A stretch of DNA of 64,000 nt, from contig NZ_JAZHRV010000001.1 of NCBI RefSeq assembly GCF_036924595.1, forward strand, positions 7,405,501 through 7,469,500, written 5' to 3'. Below are positions 35,256 through 41,619 of the stretch, one piece after another (within the stretch, counting starts at the first letter, position 1; each line of letters starts with the position of its first letter). The stretch comes from Bradyrhizobium algeriense. GTDB taxonomy: Bacteria; Pseudomonadota; Alphaproteobacteria; Rhizobiales; Xanthobacteraceae. The notes beneath the pieces are model-generated. The model made no database searches. It worked only from the letters and a program-made list of their open reading frames with translations, and was not told the origin of the DNA. Position numbers and translations under genes: made by a program.

Positions 35256-36860
35256 ATGAAGCGCAAGATTGCAGCGATTTTTGCGGCCGATATTGCCGGC
35301 TACTCCAGACTGGTTGCCGACGACGAGGAGGAGACGCTGCGTCGGCTCGCGTCCTACCGTCAGGTGACCGACGATTTCATCGCCAAGGGCGGCGGCCGCA
35401 TTTTCAATACCGCTGGAGACGCCGTGCTCGCCGAATTTCCGAGCGCGGTTGAAGCGGTGCGCTGCGCGATCGACATCCAGGAAAGCCTGCGTACCCGCAA
35501 CATGGCTTATCCGCCGAGCCGCCAGATGGCGTTTCGCATCGGCATCACGATCGGCGACGTGGTCGAACGGGACGGCGACCTGCTGGGCGATGGCGTCAAC
35601 ATCGCCGCGCGCCTGGAGGGCCTCGCCGAAGTCGGCGGCATCTGCATCTCGCGCGCGGTGCACGAGCAGGTCGCCAATAAGCTGTCGGTGCAATTTGCCG
35701 ATATGGGCGCGCAGCAGGTGAAGAACATCCCGACGCCGGTGCACGCCTACATGGTGGCGATGCGCCGCGAGGACGGCACTTACGCGACGCCGCAGGTCAA
35801 GAAGCCCGCGAAGGCGCACGGCGGGGCGCAGCCGAACTGGATGTGGCCGGTCGCGGTCACCGTGGTCAGCCTGGCCGCGATCGGTGTCGGCGGCTTTCTC
35901 TATTTCACCAAGCTCGAGACGTTGGCGCCGTCAAAGGTCGCCGCCCCAACCAGCGTTGCGAGCAGCGTTCCGAGTCCTGCGCCGTCGGCTGTCGCCGCGG
36001 CTCCGCCATCGCCGTCGTTACCGATGGTCGTATCGTCAGAAAAATTCGCCGCCGCCATCGTTCCCTTCATTAGCGACAAGGTCCGTGCCTCGCTCGCTTC
36101 CGACTACGCGCCGGCTGCCGATTTCAAGGCGTTCTCGCTCAACATCGGCGGGTTCAATGCTTTCGTCACCGCCCAGCCGAGCGAGGAGGCGGCGAAGTCG
36201 GCCGCGGTGGAGCAATGCCAGAAGCGTGCGGATGCCGCGCAATCGCCGCGCAAATGCGAATTATACGCGGTCGGCGATGCCGTCGTTTATGCGCATGGCC
36301 GGCCGCCGATGCCGCCATTGCCATGGATCCGGCATGACGCCGTGACCGAACAGCCCTTCGCTGCCAAAAACGTCCCGCTCACCCGCGACGGCGGCAAGGC
36401 GCGGCTTGAAAACGTGTATACACCGGCGCGAAAGCACAAGGCGGTCGCGCTGGGCCCCGGCGGCGCGCTGTTCTTTCCCTTTGCCCTGGACAGTGTCGAG
36501 GAAGCGGTACGGCGTGCCCTGGAGTCATGCGGCGGGATCGCCGGCGTCCCCTGCATGATCGTAGCCCTCAACGATAATTTCGTGGTTCCGATTCCGACCA
36601 CACTGAAGGTCGCCGGTTTCTTCAAGCCGGCCGGTAATACGATGATACCGGCCGACGCGCGCGACGACGTTGCGCGTCGGCTCGCGGATGCCTCGAGCGG
36701 CTGGAACGCCGTGGCGATCGGTGCAGCCGGCCGTCCCGGGCTGGGCCTGAAGGCGGCGACCGAGCAGGCCGCGGTCAGCGGCGCGCTCGCGGAATGCGTC
36801 AAGCGCGACAACAATTGTCAGGTCATCGCCATCGGCCCGTTTTTGGTCGGACCGAACTAG
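35256..36860 (+). CDS. Class III adenylate/guanylate cyclase with C-terminal triple cysteine-pair repeat
   Basis: A 534-residue protein. Residues 4-165 form a class III nucleotide cyclase domain: metal ligands Asp12 (FAADIAGYS) and Asp55 (AGDAVLAEF), transition-state residues Asn115 and Arg119 (GDGVNIAAR). The lysine that usually precedes TGD for adenine contact is replaced (IFNTAGD), as in many rhizobial cyclases. One membrane segment at 197-217, a Pro/Ala/Ser linker to 257, then three related repeats at about 291-345, 395-446 and 483-534, each with a cysteine pair (321/334, 425/433, 514/521) before a hydrophobic strand. With the catalytic domain inside, the repeats would be periplasmic. ATG 35256 (MKRKIAAIFAADIAGYS) is the family start; the longer frame is not conserved. 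Confidence 0.85.
   Translation: MKRKIAAIFAADIAGYSRLVADDEEETLRRLASYRQVTDDFIAKGGGRIFNTAGDAVLAEFPSAVEAVRCAIDIQESLRTRNMAYPPSRQMAFRIGITIGDVVERDGDLLGDGVNIAARLEGLAEVGGICISRAVHEQVANKLSVQFADMGAQQVKNIPTPVHAYMVAMRREDGTYATPQVKKPAKAHGGAQPNWMWPVAVTVVSLAAIGVGGFLYFTKLETLAPSKVAAPTSVASSVPSPAPSAVAAAPPSPSLPMVVSSEKFAAAIVPFISDKVRASLASDYAPAADFKAFSLNIGGFNAFVTAQPSEEAAKSAAVEQCQKRADAAQSPRKCELYAVGDAVVYAHGRPPMPPLPWIRHDAVTEQPFAAKNVPLTRDGGKARLENVYTPARKHKAVALGPGGALFFPFALDSVEEAVRRALESCGGIAGVPCMIVALNDNFVVPIPTTLKVAGFFKPAGNTMIPADARDDVARRLADASSGWNAVAIGAAGRPGLGLKAATEQAAVSGALAECVKRDNNCQVIAIGPFLVGPN
36822..36860 (+). repeat. Left copy of a 39-bp imperfect direct repeat (cyclase 3' end)
   Basis: The last 13 codons of the cyclase gene (VIAIGPFLVGPN and stop) recur at 39878-39916 with 34 of 39 bases identical. 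The two copies bracket a 3-kb block of minus-strand stress genes. Confidence 0.75.
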
Positions 36861-36867
36861 CTGCACC

Positions 36868-38004
36868 TCAGCGTCCGCCAGCCTGCTGACGCTGTTGAAC
36901 CGAGCGCTCGCCGTGATCGTTGTTCGCGTCGGAGGCCAGCCCCACCGCCACGGTGACGTTTTGAGCCGTCCCGGAACGTTCAACCGTCAGGCGGACCTGT
37001 TCGCCGATGCGGGCAAGGCCGATCCGGTTTCGCAACTGCGCAGCCGAGTGTATCGGACGATCATCCGCCTTCAGCACGATGTCGCCTTTGCGCAGGCCGG
37101 CCATTTCCGCGGGCGAACCGGGGCTGACTTCGGCAATCCGCGCGCCCTCGCTGCGTCCGCCGTCGGTGGTCGGACTTAGTTCGCGCAAGGAGATACCGAT
37201 TCGGCCGCGCTCGACGCGGCCCTTCTCGACGATCTGCTCCATCACTCGCCGCGCCATGTTGACGGGTATCGCAAAGCCGATGCCGACATTGCCGCCGCCG
37301 GGCGAAATGATCGCTGAATTGATGCCGATCAGCTCTCCCTTGAGGTTGATTAGCGCGCCGCCCGAATTGCCAGGGTTGATCGCCGCATCGGTCTGAATGA
37401 AGTCCTCGTAGCCCTGCTTGCCAAGCCCGGTTCGGCCAAGCGCGCTGACGAGGCCCGAGGTAACGGTCTGGCCGAGCCCAAAGGGGTTGCCGATGGCGAG
37501 GACGAAATCGCCGACGTCGAGTGCGTCGCTGTCGCCAAACGCGATCGCCTTCAGGGCCGAGGGAGACTGAATCCGCAGGACCGCAATGTCGGTCGCGGGA
37601 TCGCGCCCGACGACCTTGGCCGAAAAGGGTCGGCCGTCTTTGGTCTTGATCTGGACCGTCGATATCTGATCGACAACGTGATTGTTGGTCAGGACGTAAC
37701 CTTTCTGCGCATCGACGATGACGCCGGAGCCGGTCGCGTTGATTTCCTTCTCGAGCTGTTTTGGCACGTCGAAAAACTCCCGGAACAGCGGATCGCGATA
37801 CAGCGGATTGTCCTGACGGATCTTGCCACGGACGGCGATGTTGACCACTGCCGGGGTGACCTCGCGAACCAGCGGCGCCAGCGTCGGCACCGTGCCGCCG
37901 GTTCGCAGGTTCGGAATCTGTCCCGAAACCCCGGTTGCCGGGATCGTCGCGCCGAGCAGGCCCGCCAGCGCGATCACTACGAGTCGGTTCACTGGTTTTC
38001 TCAT
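36868..38004 (-). CDS. Do/DegP-like periplasmic serine protease with one PDZ domain
   Basis: A 378-residue S1C protease. Signal peptide at residues 1-28 (LVVIALAGLLGATIPATGVSG). Catalytic triad His109 (LTNNHVVD), Asp139 (ATDIAVLRI) and Ser214 (NPGNSGGALIN). One PDZ domain at about 268-355 with SPGSPAEMAGLRKGDIV. One PDZ and a length of 378 make it DegS/DegQ-short-like rather than full DegP, but there is no lasting membrane anchor beyond the signal. It degrades or refolds damaged envelope proteins. It ends 7 bp from the cyclase stop, on the opposite strand. It lies downstream of two Hsp20 genes in the same direction. Confidence 0.9.
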   Translation of the reverse strand: MRKPVNRLVVIALAGLLGATIPATGVSGQIPNLRTGGTVPTLAPLVREVTPAVVNIAVRGKIRQDNPLYRDPLFREFFDVPKQLEKEINATGSGVIVDAQKGYVLTNNHVVDQISTVQIKTKDGRPFSAKVVGRDPATDIAVLRIQSPSALKAIAFGDSDALDVGDFVLAIGNPFGLGQTVTSGLVSALGRTGLGKQGYEDFIQTDAAINPGNSGGALINLKGELIGINSAIISPGGGNVGIGFAIPVNMARRVMEQIVEKGRVERGRIGISLRELSPTTDGGRSEGARIAEVSPGSPAEMAGLRKGDIVLKADDRPIHSAAQLRNRIGLARIGEQVRLTVERSGTAQNVTVAVGLASDANNDHGERSVQQRQQAGGR

Positions 38005-38127
38005 CCTGAAAAGGAGGCCGGATCAGGAACTGGCTTGTTGTGAATTAGTCCGCCTGTAGGACGAGCCAGGGAGCGGCGCACAACGCGGCTGCTTGGCTGA
38101 TCCATACGAAGGCCAGGATCGTGGGAA

Positions 38128-38451
38128 TCAACATGACCAAAGCCTCCGCGTTTCGGTTGCCCGGCGCGGACGAAGCCATCGTCTGTCGATTTCCTCGCGC
38201 GCAGGATCGCCATCGAGCTGGCGCAAGGCGGCAAGAATGTCGGCCAGACGGAGGGTGTGGCCCATGCCCGGAATGTCACGCAGGCCCGGGCAGGATTCGA
38301 CCGCAAATATGTCAGACGCCCAGGACGACAGGATGATTCGTTTCTCGGCGTCGGAAAGTTGCGGGTCGCTCAGGACTTCGTCGGGGGCATTGTAGTGTGC
38401 GGCAGGATGAAATAGCGCGAGTTCTGGGGCGTTCAATTTGGCCTTGCTCAT
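38128..38451 (-). CDS. Small hypothetical protein linked to Hsp20 genes
   Basis: A 107-residue soluble protein. It shows FHPAAHYNAPDEVLSDPQLS, then AEKRIILSSWASDIFAVES, and a basic C-terminus (RRWLRPRRATETRR). I know proteins of this pattern from Bradyrhizobium as unnamed small proteins beside stress genes. The ILSSWASD core followed by PGLRDIPGM looks conserved. ATG 38451 is preceded by GGGGAC. It lies 85 bp downstream of Hsp20 and 123 bp upstream of the protease gene, all on one strand. Confidence 0.7.
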   Translation of the reverse strand: MSKAKLNAPELALFHPAAHYNAPDEVLSDPQLSDAEKRIILSSWASDIFAVESCPGLRDIPGMGHTLRLADILAALRQLDGDPAREEIDRRWLRPRRATETRRLWSC

Positions 38452-38536
38452 CGATCTGTCCCCTTACTCTCCTTTCCAGTGAGACGTTTGGGCGATTGTC
38501 GGGGGCAGCGGCGCTTTGGCGCCGCCGCCGTTGTCG

Positions 38537-39037
38537 TCATTGGCTGCTGATCGGGATGCGCTTGACGGCCGAACGGGCCTGTTCGGATTTCGGCAGCGTG
38601 ATCGTCAAGACGCCGTCATGGAATTTGGCTTCGGCCTTGTCTTCCACAACTCCGTCGAGCGGAATCTGCCGCTCGAACGAACCGTAATAGCGCTCGGAGA
38701 AGTATCTGCCGCCATTATCGGTTCGCTCGGACTTCTTCTCTCCGCGCAAGGTCATGACGCCGTTGGCGATCTCGACCTGGACGTCCTTTTCCGTCAACCC
38801 GGGCAACTCGGCCGAAACGGTCAGCTCTTTCTCGGTTTCGTTGACCTCGATGCTTGGCCATCCGAAGCGACCTTCCATCAGCGGGCTGCCGAAGCGGGCA
38901 GGCGTCCCAAATCCGCGGAAGACATCGTCGAACAGCCGGTTCATCTCGCGGTGCAGGGTGAAGAAAGAATCGAAGCTGTCGCGCGCCGGCGCCAGCTCCT
39001 GATTTCTCGACCATGGGATCAGATTACGAAAAGCCAT
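38537..39037 (-). CDS. Hsp20/alpha-crystallin family small heat-shock protein
   Basis: A 166-residue chaperone. N-terminal region MAFRNLIPWSRNQELAP with SFFTLHREMNRLFDDVFRGF, then the alpha-crystallin domain at about 58-150 (VNETEKELTVSAELPGL ... GVLTITLPK) and a short C-terminal tail RIPISSQ with an I-x-I motif. It is of the Hsp16.5/HspC-like class, different from its neighbour. sHsps hold unfolding proteins in large oligomers. ATG 39037 has an excellent AGGAGGA site, which could fold with the TTTCC just upstream (loop AAAA). Confidence 0.93.
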   Translation of the reverse strand: MAFRNLIPWSRNQELAPARDSFDSFFTLHREMNRLFDDVFRGFGTPARFGSPLMEGRFGWPSIEVNETEKELTVSAELPGLTEKDVQVEIANGVMTLRGEKKSERTDNGGRYFSERYYGSFERQIPLDGVVEDKAEAKFHDGVLTITLPKSEQARSAVKRIPISSQ

Positions 39038-39125
39038 AGTGTCCTCCTTTTGGAAATTCCGGTGTTGCTTTGCAAGCTCGCGAGGCCGGCGATCCGCGCG
39101 CCAAACCTCAATTGCCGAAGTGGCG

Positions 39126-39578
39126 TTAGGCCGCCTTCTGCTCGATCTGGCGGGATGTGCCGGCGTTCCCGATCGGGATACGCCGTGGCTTCATCGCGTC
39201 AGGTACTTCCCGAACCAGATCGACGATCAAGAGGCCGTCCTTGAACGAGGCCTGCTTGACCTGGACATAATCGGCAAGGTTGAACACCCGACGGAACGGC
39301 CGGGCCGCGATGCCGTGATACAGGTATTCGCGTTGTTCGGGGTCGGACTTCTTTCCCTCGATGATCAGCGTGTCCCGTTCTGCGGTGACGCCAATGTCAT
39401 CCATGCCGAAACCAGCAACCGCCAGCGAAATCCGGTAGGCGTCTTCGCCGCACCGTTCGACATCAAAGGGCGGATAATTGTCGTCGGCGGATTGCCGCAG
39501 ATTGCTGTCGAGCAGATCGGCCAGATGGTCGAAGCCAATCGTGGAGCGCCACAGGGGCGAGAAGTCAAAGGTCCTCAT
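39126..39578 (-). CDS. Class A small heat-shock protein (IbpA/HspA-like)
   Basis: A 150-residue sHsp starting MRTFDFSPLWRSTIGFDHLA, the typical start of Bradyrhizobium class A sHsps (HspA, HspB, HspD, HspE, HspH) and of E. coli IbpA/B. The alpha-crystallin domain spans about 38-130, with NYPPFDVER-type DNYPPFDVERCGEDAYRI, and the C-terminal RRIPIGN holds the I-x-I motif. I chose ATG 39578. A TTG two codons earlier is in frame but ignores the conserved start and the spacing to the AGGAGGA site. It is first in the operon Hsp20, Hsp20, small protein, protease, and sits behind a ROSE element. Confidence 0.93.
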   Translation of the reverse strand: MRTFDFSPLWRSTIGFDHLADLLDSNLRQSADDNYPPFDVERCGEDAYRISLAVAGFGMDDIGVTAERDTLIIEGKKSDPEQREYLYHGIAARPFRRVFNLADYVQVKQASFKDGLLIVDLVREVPDAMKPRRIPIGNAGTSRQIEQKAA

Positions 39579-39690
39579 AGCCAAGTCCTCCTAAGAGCAA
39601 GATGGATACGAAGGCGCGTCGGACACCGTCCGGCGCCCACTCAACTTGCCGGACCCGATCTGGCATCCGGCGCCGCCGTCAGCGGCAAAA
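39579..39690 (-). promoter_or_regulatory. ROSE-type RNA thermometer in the sHsp leader
   Basis: The last hairpin of the leader has the ROSE signature. On the mRNA UCUUGCU faces AGGAGGA (39586-39602 on the genome) around a CUU loop, giving pairs U-A, C-G, U-G, U-A, a G opposite G, C-G and U-A. It buries the ribosome binding site 7 nt before the ATG. The conserved UUGCU with its G opposite the G of the Shine-Dalgarno is the hallmark. Upstream hairpins are also present (for example GGAC-GGT-GTCC). ROSE elements are known from Bradyrhizobium japonicum sHsp genes and melt at heat-shock temperature. Confidence 0.85.
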
Positions 39691-39694
39691 ATCG

Positions 39695-39722
39695 AGTTAG
39701 AAAAATCTCGAAAAGTTTCAAG
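39695..39722 (-). promoter_or_regulatory. Possible promoter of the sHsp operon
   Basis: On the minus strand CTTGAAA (39722-39716) is followed after 15 bp by CTAACT (39700-39695). A start site just downstream would give a leader of about 105-110 nt, the usual size of ROSE leaders. Whether it is a sigma-70 or RpoH promoter cannot be decided by eye. Confidence 0.4.
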
Positions 39723-39787
39723 AGGCGGAGATCAGAATTTTTCAAGGGCCGGCCGTTCTTGGCCGCGGCAGGCTTAATCCGGCGTAA

Positions 39788-39916
39788 ACGGGTGGGCTGA
39801 AGGTGCGCCACAGATGGCTCGACTTGCGGCTGGCCTGCCGCTCTGGACCCGTCTGCGATCGACCGATCTGCTGTCACGTCATCGCCCTCGGCCCGTTTCC
39901 GGTTGGACCTAACTAG
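39788..39916 (+). pseudogene. Remnant of the C-terminal repeat of the cyclase (includes right 39-bp direct repeat)
   Basis: In frame with the stop codon at 39914 it reads CHVIALGPFPVGPN, against CQVIAIGPFLVGPN at the end of the cyclase. Upstream in the same frame GLK and LAC are at similar distances as GLK and LAEC in the cyclase, but the middle is degenerate and a stop codon occurs at 39785. The 39-bp segment 39878-39916 is 34/39 identical to 36822-36860. No start codon or ribosome binding site is seen, so it is a fragment, not a gene. Confidence 0.6.
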
Positions 39917-40142
39917 ACCACGACTTGCTGGCGCCTGAATTCGACTGGTCTGTTGTTGGGAAAGTCTCGGAAGTCCTGAAGGCAGTGGACCTCCGGCCGA
40001 TGGCCAACAGCATGAACAGGCTCCGGTACCCCTGGTAGCGGGCAGCCGGACGGGTGCGTTCGCGCCCGTGCATGATCAGCGTGCCATTCTGGTGCACCCG
40101 CCACTCCCAACTCCGGCGGCGCTTGGCTACAGTCACATCCAT
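39909..40142 (-). CDS. Small conserved hypothetical protein
   Basis: A 77-residue protein: MDVTVAKRRRSWEWRVHQ, then GTLIMHGRERTRPAARYQG, then YRSLFMLLAIGR. This WEWRV ... G-x-I-M-x-G ... R-x-A-A-x-Y-x-G-x-R-x-LFxLL pattern is familiar from short rhizobial proteins of unknown function. The stop codon overlaps the right-hand 39-bp direct repeat. Alternative starts are the ATGs at 40145 and 40154. No clear ribosome binding site helps the choice. It lies just outside the stress-gene block. Confidence 0.55.
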   Translation of the reverse strand: MDVTVAKRRRSWEWRVHQNGTLIMHGRERTRPAARYQGYRSLFMLLAIGRRSTAFRTSETFPTTDQSNSGASKSWSS

Positions 40143-40331
40143 CATGGGAGACAAAACACCGGTACGGGTTATTTCAAGCTGAGCCCGTTAGTCTGTCGTC
40201 GATACAAAAAGGTTCGCTGACAAACCACCGACGGCATCGGGCGCATTTTTGGGAACTCGGCCGGCCGAAAAATATTCAGCGACAAGCCGCCGTCAAGTGC
40301 CTCGTCCGCGACCGCGGCGAGACCATCCAAT

Positions 40332-40829
40332 CTAGCGGGTGAATTCCGCAAATACCCGCGCCACCATCCGGTACACATCGCGCCGGAACGGCACCACGAG
40401 GTCGGCGACGCGGTCGAGCCGCTCCCAGCGCCAGGAATCGAATTCGGCCGGCTGGCCGTTGCGCGGCGTCAGCGGGTCGATCTCGTCGTCGCGGCCGGTG
40501 AAGCGAAGCGCGAACCATTTCTGCCGCTGGCCGCGGAATTGGGCGAGGCGATGCGTGGACGGTCCGTCATAGGGCGGAAATTCATATTTTATCCAATCGG
40601 TCTCGCCGAGATATTCGGCGCTGACCGCCCCGGTCTCCTCCCAGAGCTCGCGGATGACGGCATCGCGCGGGTTCTCGTCGGCGTCGATGCCGCCCTGCGG
40701 CATCTGCCATTCTAGTCCGGGAAGAATGATTTCTGGCCCATCGTCGCGGAAGCGACGGCCGATCAGCACCTGGCCCGAGGTGTTGAACAGCGCGATTCCT
40801 ACGTTGGGGCGATAGGGTTTGTCGGACAT
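40332..40829 (-). CDS. rppH: RNA pyrophosphohydrolase (Nudix), copy 1
   Basis: A 165-residue Nudix hydrolase. The Nudix box GGIDADENPRDAVIRELWEE continues TGAV and has all Glu ligands. The start KPYRPNVGIALFNTSGQVLIGRR and the WQMPQGGID and FRGQRQKWFALRF segments are those of RppH, which removes pyrophosphate from mRNA 5' ends and triggers decay. A second RppH-type gene lies just upstream on the same strand. A short dispersed repeat separates them. Confidence 0.9.
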   Translation of the reverse strand: MSDKPYRPNVGIALFNTSGQVLIGRRFRDDGPEIILPGLEWQMPQGGIDADENPRDAVIRELWEETGAVSAEYLGETDWIKYEFPPYDGPSTHRLAQFRGQRQKWFALRFTGRDDEIDPLTPRNGQPAEFDSWRWERLDRVADLVVPFRRDVYRMVARVFAEFTR

Positions 40830-40840
40830 TTTTCGTTCGC

Positions 40841-40880
40841 CGTCATTCCGGGTTCATGCTTCGCATGCCCCGGAATGACG
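40841..40880. repeat. Short dispersed palindromic repeat
   Basis: CGTCATTCCGGG at 40841-40852 is complementary to CCCGGAATGACG at 40869-40880, around GTTCATGCTTCGCATG. It lies between the two rppH-like genes and may terminate the upstream one. Confidence 0.75.
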
Positions 40881-40912
40881 TGCATGGATGATGAGAACCG
40901 ACCGCTGTCATT

Positions 40913-41419
40913 CTAGCCGCCCGCGAGGTTGGAGAATTCCTTGACCACGCGTTCATAGACCGGCCGCTTGAACGGCACGATCAGGTTCGGGAGATTTTTC
41001 ATCGGCTCCCAGCGCCAGTTCACGAATTCGGCCTTGTGTCCGCCGCCGCCGGGGCTTGAAACGTTGATTTCGGCATCCTTGCCGGTAAAGCGCACCGCGT
41101 ACCATTTCTGCCGTTGCCCGCGGTAGCGGCCCTTCCAGGCGCGACCGGCCACCGTGCGTGGAATGTCGTAGATCAGCCAATCCGGGACTTCGCCGAGTTT
41201 TTCCACCGAGCGGACGCTGGTTTCCTCGTAAAGCTCGCGCTTGGCGGCCTCCCAGGTGTCCTCGCCGGGATCGACGCCGCCCTGCGGCATCTGCCAGACG
41301 TGGGTTTGATCGACATGTTCGATGCCGCCGGCGCGGCGGCCAATGAAGACCAGCCCGGCCGCATTGATCAGCATCATGCCGACGCAGGTCCGGTAAGGCA
41401 GGTCCTCATAGCGCGCCAT
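40913..41419 (-). CDS. rppH: RNA pyrophosphohydrolase (Nudix), copy 2
   Basis: A 168-residue Nudix hydrolase starting [20 protein letters not shown]. The Nudix box [20 protein letters not shown] continues TSVR, so the glycine after the last Glu is a Ser. RELYEETS is common in alphaproteobacterial Rpp[10 protein letters not shown] and [13 protein letters not shown] are shared with copy 1, but the two are clearly diverged. Start at 41419 is preceded by GAGGGA; an ATG three codons earlier lacks that. Which copy is the main RppH cannot be told here. Confidence 0.88.
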   Translation of the reverse strand: MARYEDLPYRTCVGMMLINAAGLVFIGRRAGGIEHVDQTHVWQMPQGGVDPGEDTWEAAKRELYEETSVRSVEKLGEVPDWLIYDIPRTVAGRAWKGRYRGQRQKWYAVRFTGKDAEINVSSPGGGGHKAEFVNWRWEPMKNLPNLIVPFKRPVYERVVKEFSNLAGG

Positions 41420-41514
41420 GTCCCTCACGTTTCCCTTGCTTGCATCAAGTCCATCCGCAATCGGTCGGTCCAGCGCGGTCCGGGAAAGTCCGGATCGCCG
41501 CCATCAGCTTGATC

Positions 41515-41619
41515 TCTATAGCGTTTTCGAGCGAAGTGGATGCCGCTTCGCGTGAAGAAAACGCGTCAAAACAAGAATCTAGAGCTTCGGTTCTGATTGA
41601 ATCAGAACCGAAGCTCTAG
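41515..41619. repeat. Dispersed palindromic repeat, GCGTTTTCGAGCGAAG family
   Basis: Left hairpin: GCGTTTTC at 41521-41528 is complementary to GAAAACGC at 41557-41564, with CGAAGTGGATGCCGCTTCG inside. Right hairpin: CTAGAGCTTCGGTTCTGATT at 41580-41599 mirrored by AATCAGAACCGAAGCTCTAG at 41600-41619. The right end supplies the stop codon of the deacetylase gene. A well-known repeat type in Bradyrhizobium. Confidence 0.85.

Noticed and set aside
39641..39877. A 78-codon minus-strand frame upstream of the ROSE element
   Set aside because: It overlaps the ROSE leader and the sHsp promoter, has no ribosome binding site and resembles no protein.
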